A stretch of 48,326 nt of DNA from Pholiota molesta (Eukaryota > Basidiomycota > Agaricomycetes > Agaricales > Strophariaceae), in assembly GCA_014925825.1 (NCBI GenBank), contig JACGCK010000293.1, positions 1 through 48,326 of the forward strand, given 5' to 3'. The notes beneath the pieces were generated by a model that was not told the origin of the DNA, did no database searches, and saw only the letters and a program-made list of their open reading frames with translations. Position numbers and translations under genes: made by a program. The stretch's first letter is position 1. Each line of letters opens with the position of its first letter. Positions 19,367-32,486 of the stretch are shown here, piece by piece.

Positions 19367-22349
19367 TCATCGCCTTCTCGAGAGGTGATGCGGTCGTATT
19401 CGCGGCCGGGTAGGCGTTTCTTCATTGTTGGGCAATTGCCTCATTGGTGCCGCCCCACTTGCACCGTTCGCCACCGAAGAAGAACCTGCGACATTGAGCT
19501 GAAGGTTATTTGTCCGGCGCGATCCCGTCGTCGGCACGCTGCCTTCCTTTCCAGATCGGCCAAATTGCCATGGTCGCGTAGCAGTATGCGTAGAAGTCGT
19601 CACGGCTGCGGTGGGCGCCCATCTTGACGCATCCACACCTTCCGGGTCCATTCCACTGGAAATAGACTCTGCGATGTCCACATCTCCATCTGCGAGGGTC
19701 CGACCAAGTCCGTTACCGTTGGGGTCAAATTCGATTTCAACGACAGAGTCGGTTTCGGAGGCTACGAGATCCTGGTCCATCGCGTCGACGTCCGCTTGTT
19801 CCTGTTCGTCGTCTTCGTCGTCCTTGGGCCTGGATGATCCAGGGTCATTCGAGTCGTCACCTTCACTGTCACTGAAGATGTCTTCGTCGTAGAGTCCATT
19901 TGGAGGCTCTCCTATCCATTCGTCGTCGCTCTCGTCCCCAAAATCCCATACATCAAGGACAGTGACGTCGCTTCGATTGCTAGCGGCAACACACCACCTC
20001 CCTTCAAACACCACCTGCCAGACACCAGTAATACCCGTGAGAAGGTCTCTAACGATGCTGCCGTCTCTGATGTTCCACATCTTAAGATTCCCATCGGATC
20101 CGCTGAGCACCTTGAACTCATCATGTTGAAAACAAGTGATGGCGCCTGTGTGGGCGGCAAGCGTGTGCCGAAGCTCTCCACTGTCAGGGTCCCAAATCCG
20201 AAGCGTCGAATCGGCCGCTGCGGAAACGAGGTGCGAAGGTGACAACCCCAAAAGCCCGACGAGGGAAGTATGGCCGGTGAGGGTATGCAGACATTCCCCA
20301 TTCTGAATGTTCCACACTCGTACAGTCCCATCCATCGACCCCGAACAAGCCTGATTGCGGCTGAGATCAAGAACCACACTGTACACTGTTCAAGAAACAG
20401 ACAGGAATAGCTAATCCATTAGTGTCTGAGATAACGCCAAACAAGGACTGTCTCCGACCTTTCTGCGAATGTCCACGCAAGACATGTTTGCATTCTCCAG
20501 TAATGATATCCCAGATTCGAACGTTGCAATCATAGCTCCCAGACACGAGCGTTCTCCCTCTGGCAGCCAATGCGCGTACAGCGTGATCGTGTCCAGCTAA
20601 ATGTAGCTTATGATACGGATTTTCGCCGGCATCCTGAATTGGATTGAATAGGTTTAAGGTGCGATAGCGACTAAATAGAGCAGTACTCACGCAAACTTCA
20701 GCGGGATCGACATCATGGTTCTCCTCCGACTCAAGGCCGAAACACCTAAATTCTTCTTCTCCGGGACGCGGTAGTGTCCATACTCGTAATGAATGGTCGC
20801 GGCTTCCTGTGACGATGAGGGGTCGTTTAGGCCACTTCTCTTTGGTGATAACGCCATCCTTCTCCACTTCGATCATTTCGGGTTTCACGATGGAAAGGCA
20901 TCGAACAGTGCTTGTATGCCCACCGAAAACATGTGTGCATCTTCCCGTGGACAGATCCCAGAGCCGAACAGTACGGTCTGTGGACCCACTGACAAGCGTG
21001 TCTTTACAGGCAGCCAAAGCCCACACACCGCCGTCGTGCCCTTGAAGAGAGCGGAGGAGCTCGCCCGTTACAGGGGAATAGACGTGGATAGAGTGATCAT
21101 CGGAGGCTGAGATGATACGGCCGTGAGAGAAGATGAGACATGTGACTACGGATGAGCCGTGCGCGGGGAAGGATATATGCTTCGGTTCAGGGTTGTTTAC
21201 CCATCGTGTATGCGTTAGATGTCTTGATTTGAAGAGCATTTTGTAGGGATGTGGTAGGGAAAGAGTGGCGGGGATGGTGCTCTGATTCCGTTGTTCGTGT
21301 CGCCTACGGGCATAGATGGAATTGGCGAATGACGCTTCGGAATCCCCTCCGAACCAGATCTTGGTACTCTTGAGCAAGTCACGCCACAATACGGGATCGG
21401 TGTCGATAATATTTCTCCATGATCTCGAAACGCGGGACGCTCGCACTACCGCTGAAAAGGGGAGGAAACTCAATATATGGGACACCAGTTCCGGAGGAAG
21501 GAGTGTCAGGAAGTCGCGTGCAAGAGTTGGCGTTAGAACTGAGTGGAGAGTCCGTAATACAGGTAATGGAGAGTGGCGAAGAAGTGTCAACAAGAAATGA
21601 CTTTGCAAGGGTGGTGGAAGACTGGTGAAGTGAGAGAGCAGAGTGGGCAAGGTGAGAAGAGTGGTGAGAGCAAGATCGGGCTGAACGGGTGCCTGGGGTA
21701 GCGGTGATGACGTTCCGCTGGGCGGCGCCGATGGCCATATTGATTCTGGTGGCGGGGACCCATGAGGAGATGGCAATGGCGAAGGGGGTGCCGCCGCGTT
21801 GACGGTGGATATTTGTGGAAGGGTCGCTGGTCTGGCTTTCTTTCTTGGCGGTGAGATTGCGGCACCTGAGCCAGAGGGGACCTCGATGCCTTCCATTAAG
21901 TCATCTGAGTTAAGCGAGCGCTTCTTCCCGTATCTCTCAACAGCTTCTGCGAGGCCGACAACAGGCGCGTCTTGGAATCCCTCATCCGGCCGAAGCATCC
22001 GCCACCCTACGCCCGAAGCGACCTCCTGTTCCTCCTGCATGTCTTCATCGCCGATTTCGCCGTCTCGGAAGGTGGCGCGTGCGCCATTCGGAAAGACGAG
22101 GGGGAAATGCCGCAGTGATTGTGGTAGGCTGGCATGCAGCAGCGGATAATTCTTGGGGTCCCTCGGCGACGAGGGCGGCGGAAGGGGTGGCAGCTGAATT
22201 GGCGCGTATGTTGTCGTCGTGGTCGTCGTAGTCGTTACCCTGGGGCAGATCTGCGGGTCAGCCACACGAAACGGGAAGATGGACGCTACCCACACTGTTG
22301 TGTTCACTGAGGGTCGTAATATGAGGGCCGGACGCTGAGTTGTGCTCAT
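19367..22349 (-). CDS. CDC4: F-box/WD40 protein, Cdc4-like substrate receptor of SCF ubiquitin ligase
   Basis: Three exons (22349-20691, 20633-20459, 20385-19367) give 950 residues. Both introns (57 and 73 nt) have GT-AG ends. The start is the ATG at 22349; a GTG further upstream is in frame but not usable in fungi. Features in order: an N-terminal poly-Thr run, a basic PPRKKARP stretch (about 167-174, possible nuclear signal), a hydrophobic helical region (about 226-280) like the D domain of Cdc4/Fbw7, an F-box (about 282-326, LLPPELVSHILSFLPF), then seven or eight WD40 repeats (GHDGGVWAL, GHTSTVRCL, GHDHAVRAL, GHSQKVYSV, GHTSLVGLL) and an acidic, disordered tail. The insert before LIVTGSRDHSLRVWTLP is typical of Cdc4. 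The family binds Skp1 through the F-box and phosphorylated substrates through the propeller, sending cell-cycle regulators to the proteasome. Met30/sconB proteins are the main alternative. Confidence 0.88.
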
Positions 22350-23750
22350 GGTCGTCGGTGAGCAGGAGATGGCGGTGGGTGGCCGGTTGTGGTGAGAAGC
22401 CACGGAGAGCTGCCACTACAGGCGGAGCCTGAATATTCGAAGTCACTCTACGGCCATCACTGACACGCTCGTCTCGACTCGCGTTGACCACATGTCCCTC
22501 ATCACAACCTCGCATGTCCGTTCTGCCCTCTGCGTGCAATGTTCAAACCGAATAATGTCTTGTGTCGGAGGATGCGCTGCACGACGCGTGTGTCTCATGC
22601 GAAACGCTTAAAATCGTTGGGAAAATACTAACACAAATATCCATTTCTCCGAGGGAACAAAAGTGTCATTTTCAGGTTACTTTTGGCTTCCACGTCACCA
22701 TCACAACCTCTCTCGGTCGTTGTTGGACTATTTGACTCTAGAGTCTAGATGGCAATAAAAACCAGCACCCAGAGGTACCTCTATCCTTCGTCATCATCAA
22801 ACATGCTGCTGATGGACGCTTGCTCTTCATTTGAGTGCATATATGCACCTAATACCTGACTTATCGACGGAATTCAGCGATTAAAAATCATCTAACAGGC
22901 TTATTCAATTGCTAGCCGAGCAGATTCCAGGCCGCAGCCCCTTGGCAAAGGCCTCAAGCATCTCCTAGTCGCCATTGGTCGTTAATTTTCCCACCGAATC
23001 CTCGAGACGTGGGTATCGTCTCCCTTTCAGAGCCTCTTCGAAGCACGTAAATCAGCGGATCAGTGTTAACTGACCTCGGTTTACACCGAGGGCGCCCACT
23101 CAACGAAGGTGGAATTCATGCATATATGCGCGATAGATCCCCCATTTTGAACACTATGGCCTTTCCTTTGTAGACATGTTGTCAGCCACTCGAGTGCTAT
23201 CGATTTTGGGGAGCAAGAAGCAAAAATCGGACCTCGCTAGCCCATAAACTCGACGATTCGCTTTCTCTTCTCCAAGGTGGTCTTGAAGCTAAGGAATTCC
23301 CGCAATAACATCCTCCTTTCTCAGCGGTGATGAAATTTGTCTTAAAGGCGCTGGTGAACCCATTCATATGTTCAACCGATGAGAATTCGGAGCCAAGGCG
23401 TGCTGCGGTTTACAGTAGGCGTTGATGCTGCGCTTTCCTTATCACACTCCGGAATCGCTCGAATAAGCACGCCGGTTAATTATCCCACCGTCATGACAGT
23501 AGCTATATAGCGCTCTTCCTCACCAACTCAGTCTTGGCTGCCACCCCAAGTAGCCCAGCGAATTTCGTGTTTCTTGAGGGTTTTCAAGTTGGCACCAGCG
23601 CTTATGGTTTCCCCCCTCTGTTCGACATCCTTCACCAAAATAGGCATTCCCGATGTTATTCCTTTTCTGCGCCGACGAACGAAATCTATCATGTCTCTTT
23701 GTCTTATCGCTCGGCTATTCTTGTCTATCATATCAGTTGGCCCTTACTCT

Positions 23751-23788
23751 CTTGGACGCACTACTGAAACTTGGACGCACTACTGAAA
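23751..23788. repeat. Tandem 19-bp repeat, two copies
   Basis: CTTGGACGCACTACTGAAA occurs twice head to tail. Confidence 0.95.
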
Positions 23789-24204
23789 CTGGTACTCACT
23801 TATCGCAACTGCCTCTCACTTGCCTGCGGCGTCAGCGCCATGCAGACCCATAGCCCTCCGTTCTACATCCACCTAGGCGACGAGCGGCATTCGCACCGAC
23901 CGCTGCCCATCTCGAGCCTGCAGACCGCTTGCAGCCTCCTCTTCCTCCTGTCAGCATCCCACATTGCTTATCGCAACGGAAGTCAAATTGGTCTGGTGAG
24001 CTCGACTTAATTGTCTGCGCTGTTCAATGACCATTGCTTAATTGTTGCTGAACCATGATTTACAACGCTTCGAGTGCCTTACATGGGTCGATCTCTTTCT
24101 TCGCTATCACTTCGAACTCTATTCCACCTGAAATGAGCAGGATATATTCTGCTGTGCGTCATCGCAACTGAGCATCAGCTATTGCGCTGATATCGAGGAG
24201 TAAC

Positions 24205-24365
24205 CTCGACCTTTCTTACTCCGCGACTGCTTGCAAATAAGCCTTGATCCATCAAATCTCGGAATACAAATGCTTGGCTGTCCTTCTCGACTTTTCTTAC
24301 CCCGCGACTGCTTGCAAATAAGCATTCGTCAATCAATTCTCGGAACACAAATGCTTGGCCGTCCA
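24205..24365. repeat. Tandem 81-bp repeat, two diverged copies
   Basis: Copy one is 24205-24285 and copy two 24286-24365. Both contain CGCGACTGCTTGCAAATAAG and ACAAATGCTTGGC. They differ at roughly one base in eight by eye, so this is an old local duplication. Confidence 0.85.
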
Positions 24366-27300
24366 TCTGACCATCCTTGGGCTTTCCAATCTCCAGATCT
24401 ACTCGCTCTTTCCTTTCTGATGAACGTGTCTTGCCCTGCTCGTCACGATCGTTGCATTCGAGCAGGTCAGGGCATCACTCACTCATCTTATTTCCGTTTC
24501 TTGAAAATGTTTATGGCCGCCACCGCAGGAAAATGTGAGACCAACGCTACACTTTTTTTGGATAATCATCGGGGCTGTATGTTCAAAAGTCCACAACAGA
24601 GGTAACAATAGATTCTAATCTTCCCTCGGTATTGTGACCTGTCGTCCAAAGAAGAATAGGAAGCAGGAGGCTTAAAAGATTACTTGTATTGTTTATACAT
24701 GTTCCAATCTACGTGAAACATTAAACACGGTGAATGACTCACTTCATCTTGTTCGTTCTGATCGTTATCAACGTTTTATAGGTTGTCTTGTGGGGCAGAC
24801 ACTGCTGTCCATATTTCATGACGTTAGCGACGTTCACGAATGACGTTGGGACTCGGGCCTGGATGAAACATCTCCCGACTCGAGAACTCTTCGGGTCGCT
24901 AACATCGACCGACCATGGATGATCAATGTTCAACATCCACTTCTCGATTCTCGACACACTGCTATTTTAAACTTGTGGATGACATGAAGACTTTGTCAGG
25001 CAATCACCGCCAGTTATGTTATACGACGTGCACACTTTAAATCTCGTCATTGTGTCACTTCGACGTGGAGGTTCATGAGAATATTCGTAGCTTTTCCTGC
25101 CAGCTATTAGTACCGATCCAGTGATGGAGGGACGACACCACGCACTGAACTACAGCTCTGGCTATCTTCTACGCTCTGCAAGTACCTGGTTTACTGGGTC
25201 TTTTGCCACAAGGACGACTCCTCGTATTTGCTCTTCTAACCAACGCGGCGATGAACACCGAGGACCCTGCTTTTTGTCGCGCTCATATGAAACTCTCGTG
25301 TCGTGGGGCTGGTGAACTATAAATCTTTGCCACGGTACATCGGAAACATTTCCCAATGAATCGTAAAGATTTCAAGAAATGACGTTGTTGGTGACTTCCT
25401 ATCATCTCTCTCTCATGTCTCTCGACTGCGCTTTCAGGACTTGAATGTCCTCTTTTCGGAAAGTTTGTACTTCGGATCGTGATGGCGATACCATCTGTCA
25501 TCTCTAGAGGCCTGGGTGATTTGCTATAACGTATTCGATGTTATCTGGGCAGCTATTGGGGTTTAAAATACCTAATCCCAGTCTTCATTTCTCGTTTCAA
25601 CGGACAGAATCTCACAGTTGACCAGCTATTGGCCCCGGCTTTTGCCTACCTCGGCTACTCCCGTTTTCTTTACGAAGGCCAGGTGCGTACCATGCACATC
25701 TCCTTCCCCTTGTCGAGATGGTCAACCCCAATCCTAGTCCATCTTACGGATTCTGATAGATAACTCGAGGTTTCAAATATCGACGATCAGAGACAAAACA
25801 CTGATTTCCATCTATATCCTGCTCCAATTGCTGATCCATACTGAACGGCAATAGGTTGACGTCGGCAAGGGATCTATACATTCTGCATTCACGAGGCTTA
25901 ATTCTCGTCGATGCTCCCTTCTTTGTTCGTCTACTATTTTCTCGAAGTCTCCGGAGAAACGGGGGAAGGAATGAAACTTTGATACTCGTGCCCAGCAAGC
26001 TATTCGCCAATCCTCGATCAAGCTCTCAAGTACTCACATCGGATTCTTATCTCCCAGCAAATTTCTCTCATACACACCAATATCCAACCGTCGTTATAGA
26101 ATATCACGTCAAACTCTCGAGATTCAGTGGGCCACTCATAGTAAATGTGGCTATACAGTCTAATTCTCTCACCCTCGCTCTGCTACTGTTCTCACTTCAT
26201 CTAGTTTGGGGCGAATCATCGCCGCCGATTGCGGACATACGTTCTCATCGTCGGGCTCTAACCTGCTCTAACAAAACGTGGCAGAAGGTTTCCGAATCTC
26301 GATTCGCATATCTCTGATCCATCCACTTTGAGGTCGTCCAAATCTAGCCGGGTGTTTGGTCCTGACGCTATTATTAGACACTTTTGCCTCTGGATTGAGG
26401 CTCCCGATATCTCTGTGACTGTCGTCTGACTTATGGCCGTTGGGAATGGCCGACGCTTTTCTCATATGGCTCGCATACATCTCAGCAACTTTTGTAACGC
26501 ATGCTGATTCGCTGGCTTATCTGTATTTCGAGTTCCAGTTCCTTGACATTTTCCGTTTGTAAACACACGTCGACTCTCGGAGTCCTCGAGAAGCAGCGAT
26601 CACGCCCGGCTGGCCGAGGACTGTATTTCCACGCCCCATCGGCGCTGCCGACGTCGGACGCGTTGTCGAAAATATCACGGCCGGCACGCTACATGTACCT
26701 CCCTATGGCTCTCGGGGCGCGCGTTCTATACAAAGCCTCGATCGAGGCAGGCAGGTCCGAAGAGGCAAATCCTTCGGACATGGTTATGGAGCATTGTACC
26801 TGTATCATTCCGTCTTGGTGGATCAATACGCTTGTCTGAGCTGAATTGCAGGGCATAAATCAATATGATGCAGTGGGTTTACCTTAGGCCGTTTCGTGAA
26901 GCCGCCGCAGTTAGCCACACGACAACGACCAAAACTAGTTTTCTGTTCTCTAGAAATTTATCTTTGCCTCCTCGTTTGTCTGGGAGTCTCTTATCCTGCA
27001 ACAAACCAGATTTGGTTATTTCACTCCGATTCCCAGCGTCAACCAATCAACAGCTGGGAATTACATGTCTGGCTCAACTCAAAGGCTTTTAACTCTGTAA
27101 TATCTATATGCACGGCCGCCGTAGATTCCCAGAACCACGCGAACAACCATACATAGCACCGATAACTATGTTTCTTTCCCTCGTTATGACATGATGTCGC
27201 TGTTCCAAAATAAGTACGTAATGCTTTTCTACGATTGCATTGCATAACTCTTATTCTGCTTAGAGGGCGCATATCTCCTTGAGAAAAACAAACCGGATTG

Positions 27301-30300
27301 AAACCTCCAACGATGTCCACAACGTGGAATCTCCGGATGCAACCTTAATCAATCAATATTCGCAAAAAAGAGACGCTTCATGAGTCAATGATCACGATGT
27401 ATGTCGAAATTGGACGTAGATTAGTTACCTGATTTGCGGAAACCCAGGGCTTTGGTGAGCTATTACCTTGTACGAGGCGCCATATTGTTCGGGCTATTGA
27501 TACAGTTGCACAATGTGCACACTTTCTGAAGGAGGCGCTATGCTTATCGCTTTCTAAAAAGACACTGTTGCGCTTTTGTTATCCAAGGGAGAATTTACTA
27601 ACTTGGGTGAATACGCAGCACGCACAGCCTTGTTGTTATCTTTTGAGGTTTTTGCTAGTCCAAACGGCTGCGTTTCCGAAGGATAATCATTCCTATCGTT
27701 GCGGACTCCACATGGATTCTTACTAGGACAGTTTGCCATTTAAACGCTGTGGCAGCCAATACATATAGACAACGCCGCCATTCAATCTACTGCTGGAACG
27801 CAAAAATAGAATGTGAATGATTAACTTTCGTTGCATCGTTCCCACTCTGAGTCTTTCATGACACGACGCTACCCGTGGGTTGATGATAAGGCTTCGTAAC
27901 ACTGATTTGTTATTTCGTAGAAGCGAAGAGGATGATGGGTATGGGGACATGGCTCGATGCTCCTGGAAGATGTTTGCTATTGTTGTAAATGCTATAATTG
28001 AATGTGGATGCGTAAAATGAAGTGTAAAATCTGCCGTCGGGATGTCTAGGATGGGGAAGAGCGTTCTCGCTTTCGTCGAGCATATTCCACTATGTAGAAA
28101 CTACGAGGCACCAGGTCCTAAGATGCACGATTGTAACTACAGCTCAAATTTCACAACAGGACGAAAATATCTTGACTTATTAACGTTATGCAGCCCTGAT
28201 CGGGTTGGACTCAAATGGGAGTACTAAAACATCCATGATGGTCCATCGACTAATTTCCAATTAAGGAAGGCAATGCGAAGCAATACGAGCAGTGATTAAG
28301 CTGCACATTGGAGTTGCTCTTCATGCCGAATCATGTTTTCGCTGCGAAGGTGCTACTTCCTTCACAGGGGACACGCCTTCATCGCACTGCCGTGCGGTCT
28401 TTTGTCTACCGCATGGTTTCCAGCCCCATTTTCAGAAGATATATGTCGGACGTGAGACATATCAAAAGCAGATACAGAACATACTGCAAAAATAGAACCT
28501 CGGATTGGATGGATCCTGTGGGCATTCAAATATTCATTAATCAACAGACATAGGCCAGACCATCAGTGGAGCCCACTTGAAATGTTGTGCGGCACGTCCT
28601 TTTATTAAAGTGACATGTAGTGGGGAACTGGCCTTTTCGGCTTCTCGATTTTCACCGCGGAGAATGCGCGAATTGTGCGCCCGGTGCTCAACAAGCGCCT
28701 TGGCGGGAGGCATGAAAACGCCTCCATGTAAGCCCCTACATTCAGCGCGCTGCTCAGTGGAACTTTGGAAACCACCGTCTGCCAGTCGTGTGTCGCAAAG
28801 GCGGGGCCCACAATTTAAGCCGAAGAGGCGAGATGCTGTCGAGCAGCGCGTAAGTATGTACGAGATACACACACCTTCCCCAGTGATTTATCAAATCGTC
28901 TCCGCAGATGTTCAAAATACTATTCTAAATGCATCCGCTTGAACCGCATTCGACAATAGCGAAAGCCATGCGCAGATGTCAAGATATGCGATTATCGCTA
29001 GGAGAACTGCTATCAACGTGAGAGCTGAAGCGCTGAGGCCGCAGCGGCCCACGTAAGAATCTGCCAACTGAAAATATAGAACTTAGTAAGTGTGACGCGC
29101 ATGCAATGTCAGTGTAAGTCTCCGTCAGTCGATACATAGGCGCGATTAATTTATGCCTGGACGGAACCATCTGGAGAAAACATAGATCTGACGAAATAGC
29201 ACGAATATATTGCAACAGTAAGTAAATATAGCAAGGGGATCATCTCTCTTCTGCATCCTGGATTCCTCCTGATCATGATCGTGGAGGGGTTTTGGACTAA
29301 TATAGACAGTGCAAACCTTGATTGGTGATTGGAGAACATGTTACTTAACAACGTTGCCGTAGGCCCGTAGTCCATGTACTAGGGCTGCCTTGGGGCTGCC
29401 GCTCCGTGATTAAACGTGCCTTAGTACTGCGACTTTCAAGGCTTTGCTAGAGGACTACGAGCGAGAAATGAAACTGGATTCTAGCATTGTCGGGGCTGGG
29501 AAACAAGTAATGTTGATTTATGATTCACATTGGAGCGGGAGATGTTAAGTATCCAATCCAGTGGTATTCGAAAGGATAGATATCTCCTGAATAGAACGTA
29601 AGGCAGCGGGCAGTGGCACCTCACTGGAAGATAAAGAGTACCAATTAGGACGCCGAAGCTTGTCCTATGTCTAATTTTTTTCAGGTCAATTGTGCCTGTA
29701 GACAAGACACTGACTCGGATTAAGCAGTGCCACATGGTGCTCGCTGCAACGGGTGCTTCGAGAAGATGGCCTCATACGACTTCATGGAGGGATGTTCTCT
29801 CCGTCATCTAATTAGGAAACAGCCCAATCCTGATTCGTTCACGACGATAACACACTCCCATCTACGCCTGGAGGCTGTAAGCTGATAAACGCTTGCCCGT
29901 TCAATTTTTGAATGCTTTCGTATAACTCCAGAGAGGGGTACTCGGTCTACTGTAATCTAAATGCAGCCTTGTTCTGTTCACGATGATAGCACATTCCCAT
30001 CTACCAAGGATGCTGGACTCGGCCAAACACATGGAGTAGTCAGATTGCTTTGTGCAGCTCTGCGCCTCATCCGCGATCCAGTTATTTTCACTCAAAAATT
30101 ACACTGCTATTAATGCATGGCAATAAAACACCTCCAATCCGCCACTCACGCGCACGCTTGACATCCGCGGCAGTTTGGCACAGAAGCAGCGCAAAACCGC
30201 CAAAGATAAAAAAAGGCCCCAGGAGGCCGCACACGCACGGCTGTCGACGTCTGCATCAGGGTGTAAGGAAAGAAGAGCCCCCGCGGCACAGTCCATTCTA

Positions 30301-30751
30301 AACGATCTCAGGTCGTTGAACAGGACGAGATAATCCAAACAAACAAGATTCAAAAAAAACCAACGTGGTGGTAACATGAAACCACGACTCATCACCTCGA
30401 AGAAGCTGGAGATGGCGAAATTAATCCATCTGATTGTACTGGGTGTATGTATTATACACGTTCGACCACCATTGGCACTATCCAGCCTAGTTTGGCGTTG
30501 CTTCCTCGTAAAAAGGGTCTGCGGCATTGTTGTTCGACAAACGGTGTTCAAATATGGTATTGAATTGCATTGGGTCACTCTGAGTCTCTTTTTCCTTTCT
30601 TCTTTCATTCAGCCTTCTTTCTTCGCAAGTTTCCTTCTGGTTTCCTTCCTGAGTTAATTCTCTTTTTCTGAAATGGAATGTGGGAGGGAGGTCTTCAATT
30701 ACCGCTCATGTTTAGATCCAACTATAGATCCCTACCTACCACACGGAATTT

Positions 30752-31150
30752 GTGCAAGTTGCAGTCTGTGTTGAGTCTGTGAGAGCAGTAACCCAGGGGA
30801 GGGGCGCGGCCGGGCCGACACTTATTGCGTGCGTGCGTGCGTGCGCGGTGCGCGTCATCTTACAGCCCATTGCCACGCCGCGCGAGGGCGAGAAGGAGAA
30901 GAGCGCGAACGCCCGCATTTGTGCATTGCCGACGTTATTCCGTGTGCGCCCAGCGCAGGACGCCATACACATCCTCGCGGCCTGCCACGGCCTGTCAGTG
31001 CTGCCCGAGGGCCAGAACGCCGCCTCCATTTGTGCAGTTCAGGCTTTGTTTCGCCCAGCGCACGGCGATCGCTGCGCCGGCTGTGCGCTTTACACGGCCC
31101 AGTGCGTCAAGTGCGTGCGCGCAGGGTATACGACGCCGTCTGTGCATTGA
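30752..31150. other. GC-rich island in the gene-poor region
   Basis: Clearly more GC- and CpG-rich than its surroundings. It contains GTGC repeats (30829-30845) and a loosely duplicated block that runs from CATTTGTGCA to CGCCCAGCGCA (30916-30957 and 31027-31062). It is open in all three plus frames, which reflects composition rather than a gene. It could be a promoter region, a non-coding RNA or an old GC-rich insertion. Confidence 0.4.
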
Positions 31151-32459
31151 ATTATTCCTATTATTATACTTTACATTTTTGCGAGGATTCGACATGGGCA
31201 TCTGGAGGGGTCTAGCTAACTTGGCGGTGCGATTCTGGAATTTGGCCTGACATCTTCACCACCGCTAAGAAGTTCATTGTCGGAAACGGGGGTCAACGGG
31301 GACACTGGAGATGCGCTACTTGAGCCCTGAAGTGGTTTCAGTTACATACTTACATCTGAATCGGTCAACTCTATCATGGAGCACGTCCCCCCTCCCCCCT
31401 GGTGGAGTGAAAGATGCAAAATTCAGAGGCGAGGCCTGAGAATTTTCGATGATAGTAATTCACAGCGCCGTAGATGCATACTCCAGGAGTTCTCAGTTGT
31501 ACAGTAAGCGAATGTTTGGCAGGTGTGCACTACTGGCATTATTAATCACCGCGTCAGCGTATTGCAATCTCTGACATATCTTTGCTCCCTGTCAGTAAAC
31601 TTTGTGCGTTATCTGCTTTCTTTTCTGTCGGTTGCTAGATCTGATTGAGGGCGGTATGTGAACAGGTACGTACGTAGATCTCAAGCTGAAAAACCCCCGT
31701 CGCTATGTTATAATTCAGCTTACTTATTTACTTTGTGAATGCTTGCCCCGCGGATGTTTGCTTCAAGTTTGCTTGCAAGAAGTTCATACTTGCATTCTCA
31801 TTCGTGAGTACCCGAAATGAATATTCTGGTTGTTATCGCGCTGGCCATAATGACAAAAATGAGATGCTAGTCAATATGCAATGTAATACGATTAACCGTC
31901 ATAGTCGCCATTCAAATATTTCATGTTTCGTGCAATGAGTTAACGTTAGCAAGTTCTTCTACAGACACGCGTATCGTTTTTGTGTTTGTTCGTGGTTCTT
32001 TTATTTTTACCTAGGTTTCGTTTCTGGTTTCTTGTTTGGGATTCGCTTTCCCCAAGGGAGTTGATATAGATATCAAGTTAACTCATCACCTTGCGGCTTC
32101 AGATGGGGATATGTGCTACCATAACATTAATTATCACCTACCGCCATGCCACTCGTTTCAAAAAGCCGCCTCCGAGTCCTAACTTGGGCTCGACATCCGG
32201 GTCTTGTGGGAAACTGGATACACCTTATGTGGACATAGATAAGTTTCCTCAGTATCTAGGTACGCATATAGCTTTCTGTCTAATCTACCGCGCGTGTCAT
32301 TTTATTATTAAGGGCATACATCCCCCACCGTCGGGGACGCGATCAGCATCAAATCCCACCGCATGCGGCATAAGCGCGTCGAGGTCGGTGATTGGCTGGT
32401 ACACGAGGAATATGCATCAAAATTGTACAAATGCAGTAATTCGCCAGGAAAGATATGAC

Positions 32460-32486
32460 GCTGACTCGGACTCGGACTCGGACACG
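32460..32486. repeat. Short hexanucleotide run
   Basis: Three to four copies of CTCGGA-like units at 32460-32486; simple sequence. Confidence 0.8.

Noticed and set aside
22213..22240. Trinucleotide run as a separate microsatellite feature
   Set aside because: It encodes the poly-Thr stretch of the Cdc4-like protein and is described there.
30099..30608. 169-codon minus-strand frame
   Set aside because: No domain, unusual composition, no homologous pattern recognised and no intron-linked neighbours; likely chance.
30752..31250. Overlapping open frames of 128-141 codons in three frames
   Set aside because: All frames of a GC-rich stretch are open at once, which is a composition effect.
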